Numbered from the stretch's first letter, positions 39,027 to 48,057 are shown. The stretch is 64,000 bases of DNA from Rhodobacter sp. (GCA_027484985.1 JAIXRW010000047.1:62001-126000), one strand, 5' to 3'. The notes: generated by a model not told the origin, from the letters alone. Made by a program: numbers and translations.

Positions 39027-39248
39027 ATGAGCGATCACGGGGACGCTGGAAAGATGGCCGGGTTCCGTGCCGGTGGATCAAGGGAGGGTCGGTCGATCTG
39101 TGACGGGCTTCGAGCCGATCCGGAGGCAAAGGCAGCAGATGAAAAGCTTAGGGAATTGATGCAGCAGGTCGAGAACGGTGATCCGGACGTGTCAGGAGGA
39201 ATGTTGTCTGTGCTGGCGCGGTTGGCGACTGCGCGGAACAAACACTGA
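39027..39248 (+). CDS. Small hypothetical protein bracketed by inverted elements
   Basis: 73 residues, charged and helical in the second half (ADEKLRELMQQVENGDPDVS, LSVLARLATARNKH). Codon use is less GC-biased than its neighbours (codons such as AAA, AGC-TTA-GGG, AAA-CAC), and GGAG lies about 12 bases before ATG 39027. No family recognised. It could be a real small gene, possibly acquired, because it sits alone between two inward-facing copies of the intergenic element. Confidence 0.4.
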   Translation: MSDHGDAGKMAGFRAGGSREGRSICDGLRADPEAKAADEKLRELMQQVENGDPDVSGGMLSVLARLATARNKH

Positions 39249-39318
39249 CGGAACGCGGCTTGCCCTGCGGCAATCTCAACGGGGCATGGGGCGTCTATGC
39301 TGACCGCGCCGCGTCTGC

Positions 39319-39385
39319 TTTCACACTGGTCCAAATATCCTCGGGGGGAGCCCGCATTGCGGGCGTGGGGGGCGGAAAGCCCCCC
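39319..39385. repeat. Palindromic intergenic element, AT box pointing left
   Basis: TTTCACACTGGTCCAAATAT, CCTCGGGGGG, palindrome GCCCGCATTGCGGGC, GGGGGGCGGAAAGCCCCCC. It is the right-hand member of the 38875/39319 inward-facing pair and abuts the fabI stop. Confidence 0.8.
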
Positions 39386-39400
39386 GTGCGGCGGGCGGGA

Positions 39401-40207
39401 TCAGCCCTTGTCGGTGCCGTTCAGCGTATCGGGTTGCGGCATGCCGAGCACGTGGTAGCCGCCGTCGACATGGACGATTTCACCCGTCGTGCAGGCGCCG
39501 TAATCCGAGGCGAGCCAGACGGCGGTGCCGCCCACGGCTTCGAGCGTGGCATTGGCGCGGAGGGGGGCGTTGGCCTCAGTATGGCGATAGGTGGCGCGGG
39601 CGCCGCCGATGGCTGCGCCTGCCAGCGTTTTCATCGGGCCGGGCGAGATGGCGTTGACGCGAATCTGCTGGGGGCCGAGGTCATTGGCGAGGTAGCGGAC
39701 CGAGCTTTCCAGCGCCGCCTTGGCCACGCCCATCACGTTGTAATTCGGCGTCACGCGGTTCGAGCCGCCATAGGTGAGGGTGATGAGCGTGCCGCCCGCG
39801 GGCATCAGTTCGGCCGCGCGGCGCGAGACGTCGATGAAGGAGAAGCACGAGATTGCCAGCGAATTGGTGAAGTTGCCGCGGGTCGTGTTGATGAAGCGGC
39901 CGGTCAACTCGTTCTTGTCGGAATAGGCGATGGCGTGGATCAGGAAATCGATGGTGCCCCAGCGGTCTTTCAGCGCGGCGAAGCAGGCGTCGAGCGAGGC
40001 ATCGTCGGTCACATCGACATCGACCATGACATCGGACCCGACCGAGGCGGCGAGGGGGGCAAGGCGTTTGCCAAAAGCCTCGCCCTGATAGGAAAAGGCA
40101 AGGTCGGCGCCTTCGCCTGCCAGCGCCTTGGCGATGCCCCATGCGATCGAGCGTTCATTGGCGACGCCCATGACGAGCCCGCGCTTGCCCTTCATCAGAT
40201 CGGCCAT
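39401..40207 (-). CDS. fabI: Enoyl-[acyl-carrier-protein] reductase (NADH)
   Basis: Last reduction step of each type II fatty acid elongation cycle. SDR fold of 268 residues with the FabI cofactor motif GVANERSIAWGIA, the catalytic Tyr-x6-Lys in NYNVMGVAKAALES, and SPGPMKTLA. Ends with a Gly-His-rich tail. Lies 32 bases downstream of fabB on the same strand, so fabB-fabI are probably one transcript, with fabA further upstream. Confidence 0.96.
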   Translation of the reverse strand: MADLMKGKRGLVMGVANERSIAWGIAKALAGEGADLAFSYQGEAFGKRLAPLAASVGSDVMVDVDVTDDASLDACFAALKDRWGTIDFLIHAIAYSDKNELTGRFINTTRGNFTNSLAISCFSFIDVSRRAAELMPAGGTLITLTYGGSNRVTPNYNVMGVAKAALESSVRYLANDLGPQQIRVNAISPGPMKTLAGAAIGGARATYRHTEANAPLRANATLEAVGGTAVWLASDYGACTTGEIVHVDGGYHVLGMPQPDTLNGTDKG

Positions 40208-40239
40208 GTCCCTGTCCCTTTTCAGCGGTTCTTGCGGCG

Positions 40240-41469
40240 TCAGCCGAGATATTTGCTCATTACCAGTGTGGCATTGGTGCCGCCGAAGCCGAAGCTGTTG
40301 GACAGGACCGAATCGAGTTTCACGCCGGTGCGGAGTTCGGTGACGATTTCGCCGGCATCGAGCGCGGGGTCGAGCGTTTTGACATTGGCGGAGGCGGCGA
40401 TGAAATCGCCGTTCATCATCAGGAGCGAATAGATCGCCTCGTGCACGCCGGTGGCGCCGAGCGAATGGCCGGTGAGGGATTTGGTCGAGGCGACGGGCGG
40501 CGTGGTGCCACGGCCAAAGACGCGGCGGATCGCCTCCATCTCGGTCACGTCGCCAACGGGGGTGCTGGTGCCGTGGCTGTTGATATAGTCGATCTTGCGG
40601 TCTTTCGGCAGGGTCGAGAGGGCGACGCGCATCGAGCGTTCGCCGCCTTCGCCCGAGGGGGCGACCATGTCGTGACCGTCCGACGTTGCGCCGTAGCCGG
40701 TGACTTCGCCGTAGATCTTGGCACCGCGCGCAAGGGCGTGGTTGAGTTCTTCCAGAACCACCACACCGCCGCCGCCTGCGATGACGAAGCCGTCACGCGT
40801 GGCGTCATAGGTGCGGGATGCGGTTTCGGGCGCGTCGTTATATTTCGACGACATGGCGCCCATCGCGTCGAAAAGGCAGGACAACGTCCAGTCAAGTTCC
40901 TCGCCGCCGCCGGCAAAGACGATGTCCTGCTTGCCGAACTGGATGAGTTCGGCGCCGTTGCCGATGCAATGGGCCGAGGTCGAGCAGGCCGAGGTGATCG
41001 AGTAGTTCACGCCCTTGATCTTGAAGGGCGTGGCAAGGCATGCGCTGGTGGTCGAGGACATGCCCTTGGTCACGCCGAAGGGGCCGATCCGCTTGGGCGA
41101 GCCGGTTTCGCGGACGATGTTATGGGCCTTGAAGAAGGATTTGGTCGAAGGACCGCCCGAACCCACGATGATGCCCGTGCGTTCGTTCGAGATGTCGGCG
41201 GGTTCGAGGCCGGAATCCTTGATCGCCTGATCCATGGCGATGAAGTTATAGGCCGCGCCGTCGCCCATGAAGCGCAGGTCGCGTTTGTCGATATGGTCTT
41301 CCAGCACGATGTTGGGCTGGCCATGCACCTGTGACCGGAAGCCGCGTTCGGCATATTCGGGGGCAAAGACGATGCCCGACTTGCCGGCACGAAGGGATGC
41401 CTCCACCTCGGCAGCGGTGTTGCCGATGGGCGAGACGATGCCGATCCCGGTGATGACGACGCGACGCAT
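40240..41469 (-). CDS. fabB: 3-oxoacyl-[acyl-carrier-protein] synthase I
   Basis: Condensing enzyme that elongates acyl-ACP and is needed for unsaturated fatty acid synthesis. The 409-residue thiolase-fold protein has the nucleophile in SACSTSAH, histidines in [11 protein letters not shown] and [10 protein letters not shown], and the C-terminal SFGFGGTNA. FabB rather than FabF is supported by pairing with fabA and by the [12 protein letters not shown] region. fabA lies upstream on the same strand, separated by a repeat-rich gap. Confidence 0.94.
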   Translation of the reverse strand: MRRVVITGIGIVSPIGNTAAEVEASLRAGKSGIVFAPEYAERGFRSQVHGQPNIVLEDHIDKRDLRFMGDGAAYNFIAMDQAIKDSGLEPADISNERTGIIVGSGGPSTKSFFKAHNIVRETGSPKRIGPFGVTKGMSSTTSACLATPFKIKGVNYSITSACSTSAHCIGNGAELIQFGKQDIVFAGGGEELDWTLSCLFDAMGAMSSKYNDAPETASRTYDATRDGFVIAGGGGVVVLEELNHALARGAKIYGEVTGYGATSDGHDMVAPSGEGGERSMRVALSTLPKDRKIDYINSHGTSTPVGDVTEMEAIRRVFGRGTTPPVASTKSLTGHSLGATGVHEAIYSLLMMNGDFIAASANVKTLDPALDAGEIVTELRTGVKLDSVLSNSFGFGGTNATLVMSKYLG

Positions 41470-41765
41470 GGTGCCTCCGATCCTGATCTTTGGGCCTGTC
41501 TAAGGGAGAGGGGGGGGCGGGGCAAGGGGGATGGGGTTTTGGGGCGGGTGGGGTGTGTCCGCCGAAGAATTGCCTGACGGCAGGGTTTGGCCCGTGGCCC
41601 GAAGCCACGGGCCGCGCCCGACGCTCGCACGGCTTACGCCGCGCCACTGGCGCGACGGTCCCTGCTCGCACCCCACCGGGGCGTTCGCGGCCCTAACGGC
41701 AGAGGCCGAAAACGCTCTACTGGAGCCTTTTCAGCCTCTTTTCGTGTGAGGGGGACGAAACGGGC
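41470..41765. other. Structured gap between fabA and fabB
   Basis: Holds a perfect 10-bp stem GGCCCGTGGC-CCGAA-GCCACGGGCC (41589-41613) followed by a long GC-rich tract with further short inverted repeats (GCCGCGCCACTGGCGCGAC; CCCCACCGGGG) and a T-rich end CCTTTTCAGCCTCTTTTCG near 41740. No protein-coding signal. It could be an RNA or another dispersed element. Confidence 0.45.
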
Positions 41766-41860
41766 TGTCATCCCCGCGCAAGCGGGGATCTTTTGGTGGC
41801 TTTGCTGAAGTTTTTTTGGGGCTTTCCTGACAGAGATCCCCGCTTTCGCGGGGATGACAG
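41766..41860. repeat. Inverted pair of short ATCCCCGC palindromes
   Basis: TGTCATCCCCGCGCAAGCGG and the reversed copy ending CGCGGGGATGACAG flank a T-rich 45-base core. Third member of the family at 15188 and 24814. Lies just beyond the fabA stop codon. Confidence 0.8.
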
Positions 41861-41900
41861 GGGCGTGGGGTTGGCTGACGGGGGGCGGTTCCCCGCCCGA

Positions 41901-42410
41901 TCAGCTTTCGCTCAGCGCCACCTTCATGTCCTTGACGATGTAGATCACATCGCCATCGGCCTCGACGATGCCGTCGGCCACGCCCATGGTCAGGCGGCGG
42001 GTCTGGATCGCCTTGGTGAAGTTCACGCGATAGGTCAGCAGCTTGCGGTCGGGGCGGACCATGCCGGTCAATTTGACCTCGCCCACGCCAAGCGCATAGC
42101 CGCGCCCCTGCCAGCCGCGCCAGCCGAGGTTGAAGCCCGTAAGCTGCCAGAGGCCGTCAAGCCCCAGACAGCCCGGCATGATCGGGTTGCCGGGGAAATG
42201 GCAGTCGAAGAACCACAGATCGGGCGTGATGTCGAATTCGGCCACGACATGGCCCTTGCCATGTTCGCCGCCGTCTTCCGAGATGTCGGTGATGCGGTCC
42301 ATCATCAGCATGGGGGGCGCGGGCAGCTGGGCGTTGCCGGGGCCGAACAACTCGCCCCGCGCGCATTTCAGCAGGGCCTCGCGGTCGAAGCTGGTGGGAT
42401 AGGCCGCCAT
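41901..42410 (-). CDS. fabA: 3-hydroxydecanoyl-[acyl-carrier-protein] dehydratase/isomerase
   Basis: Bifunctional hot-dog-fold enzyme that introduces the cis double bond at C10, so it directs carbon to unsaturated fatty acids. The 169-residue protein has the catalytic histidine in [16 protein letters not shown] and the aspartate four residues after the cysteine, plus the N-terminal [20 protein letters not shown]. Start [10 protein letters not shown] at 42410; a longer upstream ATG in the frame lies in the promoter region. Divergent from irr. Confidence 0.96.
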   Translation of the reverse strand: MAAYPTSFDREALLKCARGELFGPGNAQLPAPPMLMMDRITDISEDGGEHGKGHVVAEFDITPDLWFFDCHFPGNPIMPGCLGLDGLWQLTGFNLGWRGWQGRGYALGVGEVKLTGMVRPDRKLLTYRVNFTKAIQTRRLTMGVADGIVEADGDVIYIVKDMKVALSES

Positions 42411-42525
42411 TTTCTGTCCTTTTCCGTGGTCGCAAAACCCGCATACCACCCGCAGCGAACCTGGCGCAAGGGTTGCGGGTGGCGCGGATGTGACCCCGTG
42501 GCGCGGCCGGCCCGCCTGTTTTCGT

Positions 42526-42555
42526 TTGTAAAGCGCCCTGCCGGACCGTTATATA
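42526..42555 (+). promoter_or_regulatory. Candidate promoter of irr
   Basis: TTGTAA (42526-42531) and TATATA (42550-42555) with an 18-base spacer, 28 bases before the irr ATG. An AT-rich spot in GC-rich DNA between divergent fabA and irr. Confidence 0.45.
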
Positions 42556-42582
42556 CGGCGGCAGGCGGAAAAGGGTTGTGGC

Positions 42583-42999
42583 ATGCAGGTGACGGCACAG
42601 AAACGCGGGACCGACTGGCTGGCGGGGGCAGGATTGCGCCCGACGCGGCAGCGGCTGGCGCTGGCCGCGCTGCTGGTGGGCGATGGCGAGAACCGCCATG
42701 TGACCGCCGAAAGCCTGCACGCCCTGTCGGCCGAGGCGGGCGAGAAGGTCAGCCTTGCCACGGTGTACAACACGCTGCGCGCGTTTTGCGAGGCGGGGCT
42801 GATGAACGAGGTCGTGGTGGACGGGTCGAAAAGCTATTTCGACACGCGCATGGATGACCATCCGCATTTCTACTGGGAAGACAGCCACGCCCTGACCGAT
42901 GCACCCACCGAGGCGCTGCGCATCGAAGGCCTGCCCGAGGCGCCTGCGGGCATGCAGGTGTCGCGCGTGGATGTGGTGATCCGTCTGAAACGGGCCTGA
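42583..42999 (+). CDS. irr: Iron response regulator Irr (Fur family)
   Basis: 138-residue Fur-superfamily repressor. Winged-helix DNA-binding domain with GLRPTRQRLALAALL and SLATVYNTLRAFCEAGLM, then a dimerisation domain. The motif DDHPHFYWEDS replaces the HHDH zinc/iron site of true Fur and matches the HxH heme-related region of Irr, which senses heme status in Rhizobiales and Rhodobacterales. It lacks the CxxC zinc site of Fur. The fabA/irr divergent order is common in Rhodobacterales. RBS is weak (AAAAGGG). Confidence 0.9.
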   Translation: MQVTAQKRGTDWLAGAGLRPTRQRLALAALLVGDGENRHVTAESLHALSAEAGEKVSLATVYNTLRAFCEAGLMNEVVVDGSKSYFDTRMDDHPHFYWEDSHALTDAPTEALRIEGLPEAPAGMQVSRVDVVIRLKRA

Positions 43000-43003
43000 G
43001 CGT

Positions 43004-43609
43004 CTATTCGGGCGCGGTCAGGCGAAAGGCGTCATGCCGCCACAGGCGGTCGCGCAGGGCGCGGAGTTTCGGAAAACCGGCAGGGCCTGCCAGATGCGGC
43101 TTGTCGATCGCCACGCCGTCATAGGCGCAGATGGCGGTGATATCGGCCTGTGTCAGGCGGTTGCAGGCAAGGTAGTCGCCCGTCAACGCGGCGTCGAGCG
43201 CGGCAAGGCCCTGCACGATCTGCGCTTCCAGCCGGTCGAGCCAGGGCTGCCAGACATGGGTTTCGGGGCGCATGGCGGTTTCATACCATGCAGCCACGTA
43301 TTTCTCGGCCGTGCCATGGGCCAGCGCGGTCAGCGCCAGCACGCGGCGGCGGTCGGGGCCGATGCGCGGCGTCAGGGCCCTGTCGCCTGCCTGTTCGTCA
43401 AGGAAATCAAGGATCGCGCCGCTGTCGAAGATCGCGCTGCCATCGTCGAGCACAAGGGCAGGGATGCGGCCCAAGGGGTTCAGGGCGGTGATGCTGTCGC
43501 GGTCGGGTCCGGTTTGCAGGGGGGCGTGGTCGAAAGGAATGCCATACAGGTGCAGCGTCACCCCGACACGGCGCACGAAGGGCGAGGCATAGGTTCCGAT
43601 CAGTCGCAT
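43004..43609 (-). CDS. Glutathione S-transferase family protein
   Basis: 201-residue GST. N-terminal thioredoxin-like domain with MRLIGTYASPFVRRVGVTL (the catalytic position is Ser in ASPFVR) and NPLGRIPALVLDDGSAIFDSGAILDFLDE, the SNAIL/TRAIL-like glutathione-binding stretch. C-terminal helical domain with LTQADITAICAYD. Convergent with irr, four bases between stops. Likely detoxification or stress; substrate unknown. Confidence 0.85.
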   Translation of the reverse strand: MRLIGTYASPFVRRVGVTLHLYGIPFDHAPLQTGPDRDSITALNPLGRIPALVLDDGSAIFDSGAILDFLDEQAGDRALTPRIGPDRRRVLALTALAHGTAEKYVAAWYETAMRPETHVWQPWLDRLEAQIVQGLAALDAALTGDYLACNRLTQADITAICAYDGVAIDKPHLAGPAGFPKLRALRDRLWRHDAFRLTAPE

Positions 43610-43674
43610 GGAAAAACCCCTGTGGTTCCGCTGCCCCGAAAGGATCAGCCCGCGCCCGCGCTGGCAAGCCCCCC

Positions 43675-43707
43675 AGAACAAAAGGGCCCGCCCCGAAGGA
43701 CAGGCCC
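43675..43707 (-). terminator. Terminator of the fasciclin gene
   Basis: On the minus strand a 10-bp stem with two G-U pairs (GGGCCTGTCC / GGGCGGGCCC) and a TTCG tetraloop is followed by TTTTGTTCT, about 20 bases after the stop codon. Confidence 0.75.
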
Positions 43708-43724
43708 CGCGCAGGGTGGCGCGA

Positions 43725-44273
43725 TTACTTGGGCACCAGAACCGCGTTCACCACATGGATCACGCCGTTCGACTGGTTCACATCGGCAATCGTGACCTTG
43801 GCCGCATGGCCGGATTCGTCGATCAGATAAAGGTTCTTGCCCTTGACCTGCGCCGACAGTGCATCGCCCGACACGGTCTGCATATGGTAGAACCCGTCGG
43901 GCGCGGCCTTGGCGCGGGCCATGATCTCGGCTGCCGACAGCTTGCCTGCGATGACATGGGCGGTCAGCACCTTGACCAGCAGATCCTTGTTTTCGGGCAG
44001 AAGCAGCGTGTCCACCGTGCCCGCGGGCAGGGCGGCGAAGGCGTCATTGACCGGGGCGAACACGGTGAAGGGGCCCGCCGATTGCAGTGTGTCCACCAGA
44101 CCCGCGGCCTTGACGGCGGCGACAAGCGTGGTGTGGTCGGCCGAGTTCACCGCGTTTTCCACGATGGTCTTGGTGTCGAACATCGGCGCGCCACCTACCA
44201 TGGGGTTTTCGGCGGCAAAGGCGGGAAAGGCCAGAAGAGTGGTCAGCGCAAGGGCGCGGAAGGACGGTTTCAT
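43725..44273 (-). CDS. Exported fasciclin (FAS1) domain protein
   Basis: 182-residue secreted protein with signal peptide (ALALTTLLAFPAFA, cleavage before AEN) and a single FAS1 domain: NSADHTTLVAAVKAAGLVDTL, the H1 motif TVFAPVNDAFAAL, and the H2-like VIHVVNAVLVP at the end. Bacterial FAS1 proteins are periplasmic or surface adhesion-like factors of mostly unknown role, often in membrane-stress regulons. Single gene with its own terminator. Confidence 0.88.
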   Translation of the reverse strand: MKPSFRALALTTLLAFPAFAAENPMVGGAPMFDTKTIVENAVNSADHTTLVAAVKAAGLVDTLQSAGPFTVFAPVNDAFAALPAGTVDTLLLPENKDLLVKVLTAHVIAGKLSAAEIMARAKAAPDGFYHMQTVSGDALSAQVKGKNLYLIDESGHAAKVTIADVNQSNGVIHVVNAVLVPK

Positions 44274-44393
44274 CGGGATTCTCCGGTTGGTCAGGCAGGA
44301 CGATCCCGCCTTGTGCCCAAAGATACGGGCCTGCCCGGCGCGAAGTTTCAGCGCGCGTGCGAAATCTTGCAGGGTGGCTTTTCCCGCGCCCCC

Positions 44394-44525
44394 GGGGGCT
44401 TCACCCCCGGACCCCGAGGATATTTGAAGGCAGAAAATGCAGCGCGCGGCTGTTCATTTTCTGCCCATAAATATCCTCGGGGGTGAATTGGCGGGAACCG
44501 CCAAGAGGGGGCGCGAGCGCCCCCT
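44394..44525. repeat. Head-to-head pair of palindromic elements, GCAGAAAATG subtype
   Basis: Left half GGGGGCTTCACCCCC, ACCCCGAGGATATTTG, AAGGCAGAAAATG; right half CATTTTCTGCCC, ATAAATATCCTCGGGGG, palindrome GGCGGGAACCGCC, GGGGGCGCGAGCGCCCCC. It fills the gap between the fasciclin start and the next gene's stop. Confidence 0.85.
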
Positions 44526-44582
44526 GATCCGCGCGCGCCAGCGCGCTGATGGCGTGCGCGGGCTTGCCCGCGCTCGATTTGG

Positions 44583-45452
44583 TTAGAACCATTGGCCGGG
44601 TTCCATCAGGCCGAAATCCATCAGTTGCTGGCTGTGCCACAGGAATTCGGTGGAATTGTGCCAGCGGAAATTGTGGATCTCGTAGCGCGAGCCGGGGTTG
44701 GATTTCAGCGCCTTGGCGGTGCGGAAGGAACAGACGGCCGCGGTGAGGTTGTTGTGCCAAGGGCAGGCATAGGTATTCAGTTCCTCGTCGTCGAAGGTGA
44801 AATCTGGGCGCAGGGTCAGGCCGCGGCGGGTGCGGAAGATGGCGATGCGGTCGATCTTGCGCCGCGTCCAGGGCACATGTTCCTCGAACCGCCAGCGCAG
44901 GCCGCCGTAGAAATCGAGCTGCCGCTCTTTCGGTTGCCAGTTCCTGTCGGGGTCTTGGCGGGCCAGTGCGTAATAGCCCGAGCGGTCGAGATGGGCATCT
45001 TCGAGGCTGACGGCATTGGGATAGCGCGCCAGATCGCCGGCATAGAGGTCGATCACATAGCACAGCATCGCATTGCGCCGTTCCTCGGTATGGAAGGACA
45101 GAAGCTCGCGCACGCTGCGCGTTTCGCAAAAGGGGTAGAACAGGTATTCGGCGTTGAAGCCGTAATACATCCAGATGTCGGGAAGGGCATCGCTGACGCG
45201 GTTCACGGCATCGGTCATGGCGCCTTCGGCATGGGCGTCAAAGTCGATGCGGACGATTTCGTCGGCCAGCGGGGCCGCGACGGGGATATCGGGCAGGCAG
45301 AGCAGCAGGACGGGCGAGAAGCCCGCGGCAAGGTGGTGGCGCAGCGTGGTGTCCAGCTCGACATCGTCTTCGGCAAGGATCAGGGCCATCGGCCCCTTGG
45401 GCGGCGTGCGGCGCTGGCTTTCGAGGAAGGCGTCGAGACTGGCAAACCGCAT
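44583..45452 (-). CDS. Conserved hypothetical protein, possibly a glycosyltransferase-like protein
   Basis: 289 residues, start MRFASLDAFLE at 45452 (the open frame continues for hundreds of codons upstream, antisense to miaB). The N terminus alternates strands and helices with an acidic patch LILAEDDVELDTTLRHHL, reminiscent of nucleotide-sugar transferases but with no decisive DxD context. Later segments are rich in aromatic residues (DIWMYYGFNAEYLFYPFC, HNFRWHNSTEFLWHSQQ). Cytoplasmic, no membrane segment. Function not assigned. Divergent from miaB. Confidence 0.6.
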   Translation of the reverse strand: MRFASLDAFLESQRRTPPKGPMALILAEDDVELDTTLRHHLAAGFSPVLLLCLPDIPVAAPLADEIVRIDFDAHAEGAMTDAVNRVSDALPDIWMYYGFNAEYLFYPFCETRSVRELLSFHTEERRNAMLCYVIDLYAGDLARYPNAVSLEDAHLDRSGYYALARQDPDRNWQPKERQLDFYGGLRWRFEEHVPWTRRKIDRIAIFRTRRGLTLRPDFTFDDEELNTYACPWHNNLTAAVCSFRTAKALKSNPGSRYEIHNFRWHNSTEFLWHSQQLMDFGLMEPGQWF

Positions 45453-45620
45453 GGGCACTTTCCGGCAACGTGAAACGGGATACGGGCCCGAAAGTCGGGC
45501 CATTGGCGCGACATTGCAAGCCCCATGCCCGCGCCCCGTTGCGGGCAAACGTTGCGCGGGCGCGGGAAGGGCGTATATGAGGGCCTGATTTTGACATCCT
45601 GCGACCAACGGGGGCCGGTC

Positions 45621-46937
45621 ATGGCCGAGGCGAAGAAGCTGTTCATCAAGACCTACGGGTGCCAGATGAACGTCTATGACAGCGAGCGCATGGCCGAGGC
45701 CATGGGTGCCGAGGGCTATGTCACGACCGAAACGGTCGAGGATGCCGATATGGTGTTGCTGAACACCTGCCATATCCGCGAGAAGGCTTCGGAAAAGCTC
45801 TATTCCGACCTTGGCCGGTTGCGCCCGTTCAAGGAGGCCAAGCCGGGGCTGAAGATCGGGGTGGCGGGCTGCGTGGCGCAGGCGGAAGGCGACGAGATCA
45901 TGCGGCGGATGCCGCTGGTCGATCTGGTCGTGGGGCCGCAAAGCTATCACCGCTTGCCCGAGATGAACCGGCGGCTGGAGGCGGGGGGCAAGGCGGTCGA
46001 GACCGAGTTCCCGCCCGAGGACAAGTTCGATCACCTGCCCGAGCGCAAGGTGCTGCGCGGGCCTTCGGCCTTTCTGACCGTGCAGGAAGGCTGCGACAAG
46101 TTCTGCGCCTTTTGCGTGGTGCCCTATACGCGGGGCGCCGAGGTGAGCCGCCCCGTGGAACGCCTGCTGGCCGAGGCGCGGGGGCTGGTGGAAAAGGGGG
46201 TGCGCGAGATCACCCTGCTGGGCCAGAACGTGAATGCCTATCACGGCACGGGCGAGGGCGGGGCCTGGGGCCTTGCGCGGCTGGTGCGGGCGCTGGCGTG
46301 GATCGACGGGCTGGAGCGCATCCGCTATACCACGAGCCATCCCAACGACATGGAAGACGATCTTGTCGCCGCGCATGGCGACGAGGCGAAGTTGATGCCC
46401 TATCTGCATCTGCCGGTGCAATCGGGGTCTGACCGCATCCTTAAGGCGATGAACCGCAAGCACGGGCGGGATGCCTATTTCCGGCTGGTCGAGCGCATCC
46501 GCGCGGCGCGGCCCGATATTCTGCTGAGTTCGGATTTCATCGTGGGTTTCCCCGGCGAGACCGATGCCGATTTCGCCGATACGCTGGACCTGATCCGCGT
46601 AGTCGGCTTCGGGCAGGCCTACAGCTTCAAATACTCGGCCCGTCCGGGCACGCCTGCGGCGGAAAAACCGGCGGTGGCGGCAGAGGTGGCCGATGCGCGG
46701 TTGCAGGCGGTGCAGGCCCTGCTGCTGGAGCAACAGCGGGCCGTTCAGGCGGCGATGGTCGGGCGCGAGGTTGGCGTGCTTTACGAAAAGCCGGGGCGGA
46801 TGGCGGGGCAGATGGTGGGCAAGTCGGACCACCTGCATGCCGTGCATGTGGCCGATCCGGCGGGGCGGGCGGGCGATCTGGTGCGGGTGCGGATCGTCGA
46901 ATCCGGCCCCAATTCGCTGGGTGCCGTGCGGGTGTGA
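45621..46937 (+). CDS. miaB: tRNA-2-methylthio-N6-dimethylallyladenosine synthase
   Basis: Radical-SAM methylthiotransferase modifying A37 of tRNAs that read UNN codons. The 438-residue protein has the N-terminal UPF0004 domain ([34 protein letters not shown]) with three cluster cysteines, the radical-SAM motif [15 protein letters not shown], and a C-terminal TRAM domain ending in [10 protein letters not shown]. Start [13 protein letters not shown] at 45621. Ends with a hairpin and T-containing stretch. Confidence 0.96.
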   Translation: MAEAKKLFIKTYGCQMNVYDSERMAEAMGAEGYVTTETVEDADMVLLNTCHIREKASEKLYSDLGRLRPFKEAKPGLKIGVAGCVAQAEGDEIMRRMPLVDLVVGPQSYHRLPEMNRRLEAGGKAVETEFPPEDKFDHLPERKVLRGPSAFLTVQEGCDKFCAFCVVPYTRGAEVSRPVERLLAEARGLVEKGVREITLLGQNVNAYHGTGEGGAWGLARLVRALAWIDGLERIRYTTSHPNDMEDDLVAAHGDEAKLMPYLHLPVQSGSDRILKAMNRKHGRDAYFRLVERIRAARPDILLSSDFIVGFPGETDADFADTLDLIRVVGFGQAYSFKYSARPGTPAAEKPAVAAEVADARLQAVQALLLEQQRAVQAAMVGREVGVLYEKPGRMAGQMVGKSDHLHAVHVADPAGRAGDLVRVRIVESGPNSLGAVRV

Positions 46938-46943
46938 CCGTTT

Positions 46944-46990
46944 CCGGAACGGGGCCGATGCACCCGTTCCGGGCGCGATTGTTTCGCGCG
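46944..46990 (+). terminator. Probable terminator of miaB
   Basis: Perfect 10-bp stem CCGGAACGGG/CCCGTTCCGG with a 9-nt loop seven bases after the miaB stop, then GCGCGATTGTTTCG. The tail is weak in T. Confidence 0.5.
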
Positions 46991-47116
46991 TGCCCCGCGC
47001 TTTGGCATGGGATATATCCTTTGGTGTGAATCCGCTTTACAGCGCGGGCCCACATGGGCAAACGTGGATTTGTGTCTGCGGGCCTTGACGTGTTTGGTTA
47101 ACGAGGGAGCTTCGGC

Positions 47117-47686
47117 GTGTACGTGTATTCCAAGGCAGAGCGCCTTGTCGCCGCCATCCTGTTCTGTTTTGTGGCGATGCTGGGGGCGACCGAGACCTAC
47201 GCTCAGGAACAGCCCAAGGTGACGGGGCGGATCGAGTGGGGCATCTGGCTGGACCGCGACGGGTGCCAGCACTGGTATTCGGATGGCGGTCTTGAAGGCT
47301 ATATGGTCGAGCGGGTGCGCCCCAAGGACGGGATGCCGGTCTGCGTGAAGGTCAATACCTGTCTGGTCGAAAACACCGACACGATGTTCGCCACCGACAG
47401 CGCCCGCCTGCACCCCGCCGCGGCTGACCGGTTGCGCGCGTTCTTCCAGCAATCGGGCGCCTATGGCTATGCCATTTACGGCCATACCGACAGCCGCGCG
47501 TCGGACGAATACAATATCGATCTGTCGAACCGCAGGGCGGCGGCGGTGGCCGCCGTGGCGCGGTCGGTGGGTGCGGTGGTCGAACGCGAGCAGGGCTTTG
47601 GCGAGCGCCAGCCCATCGCGACGAACGCGACGGCCGAGGGCATGGCGCGCAATCGCCGCGTCGAAGTGGTTTGCTACAGGTGGTAA
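47117..47686 (+). CDS. OmpA-family peptidoglycan-binding protein with N-terminal Cys-pair module
   Basis: 189 residues: signal peptide (LVAAILFCFVAMLGATETYAQ), then a module of about 50 residues, WLDRDGCQHWYSDGGLEGY ... GMPVCVKVNTC, and a C-terminal OmpA domain with YAIYGHTDSRASDEYN, LSNRRAAAVAAV, and ARNRRVEVVC. Likely a periplasmic protein tied to peptidoglycan. The first module is shared with the next gene. The GTG start at 47117 is the first that keeps the whole signal peptide. Followed within 3 bases by the lipoprotein gene. Confidence 0.85.
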   Translation: MYVYSKAERLVAAILFCFVAMLGATETYAQEQPKVTGRIEWGIWLDRDGCQHWYSDGGLEGYMVERVRPKDGMPVCVKVNTCLVENTDTMFATDSARLHPAAADRLRAFFQQSGAYGYAIYGHTDSRASDEYNIDLSNRRAAAVAAVARSVGAVVEREQGFGERQPIATNATAEGMARNRRVEVVCYRW

Positions 47687-47688
47687 GG

Positions 47689-48057
47689 ATGCGGAAGGTG
47701 AACAAGATCGCGGCCGGTGCGCTGCTGCTGGTGGCGGGCGCGCTTTCGGGATGTGGCGGGCTGACGCCGCTGCACAATGCCGGGCCGAATGGCGAGCCGC
47801 CGCTGCTGGCCAAGCCGCAGGATACCGGCTGGTTCGACGCGCAGGACAACAAGGGGCTGGTCGATGGGCAGGCTGCGGTTGCCTATGACCCCGATGGCTG
47901 CCAGGTCTGGATCATCGACGATGGCGCCGAGGGCTATTCGAGCCGCCGCCGCGATCCGGTTTCGGGCCTGCCGGTCTGCGACAACCGCGTGACGCCGGGT
48001 TATGTGGTGGGCAATCCGCGGGTGAACAGGGTTCCGGACTGGCGGCCGATCCGCTGA
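47689..48057 (+). CDS. Lipoprotein carrying the same Cys-pair module
   Basis: 122 residues with a lipobox (LLVAGALSGCGG; lipidated Cys near residue 22) and a mature domain YDPDGCQVWIIDDGAEGYSS ... GLPVCDNR that repeats the module of the preceding OmpA protein. It ends with a proline-rich tail. ATG 47689 follows the upstream stop by two bases and has TAAGG before it, so the genes are co-translated. Outer-membrane lipoprotein is inferred; role unknown. Confidence 0.8.
   Translation: MRKVNKIAAGALLLVAGALSGCGGLTPLHNAGPNGEPPLLAKPQDTGWFDAQDNKGLVDGQAAVAYDPDGCQVWIIDDGAEGYSSRRRDPVSGLPVCDNRVTPGYVVGNPRVNRVPDWRPIR

Noticed and set aside
45453-46847. 465-codon N-terminal extension of the 44,583 gene
   Set aside because: Runs antisense to miaB; a normal start lies at 45452.
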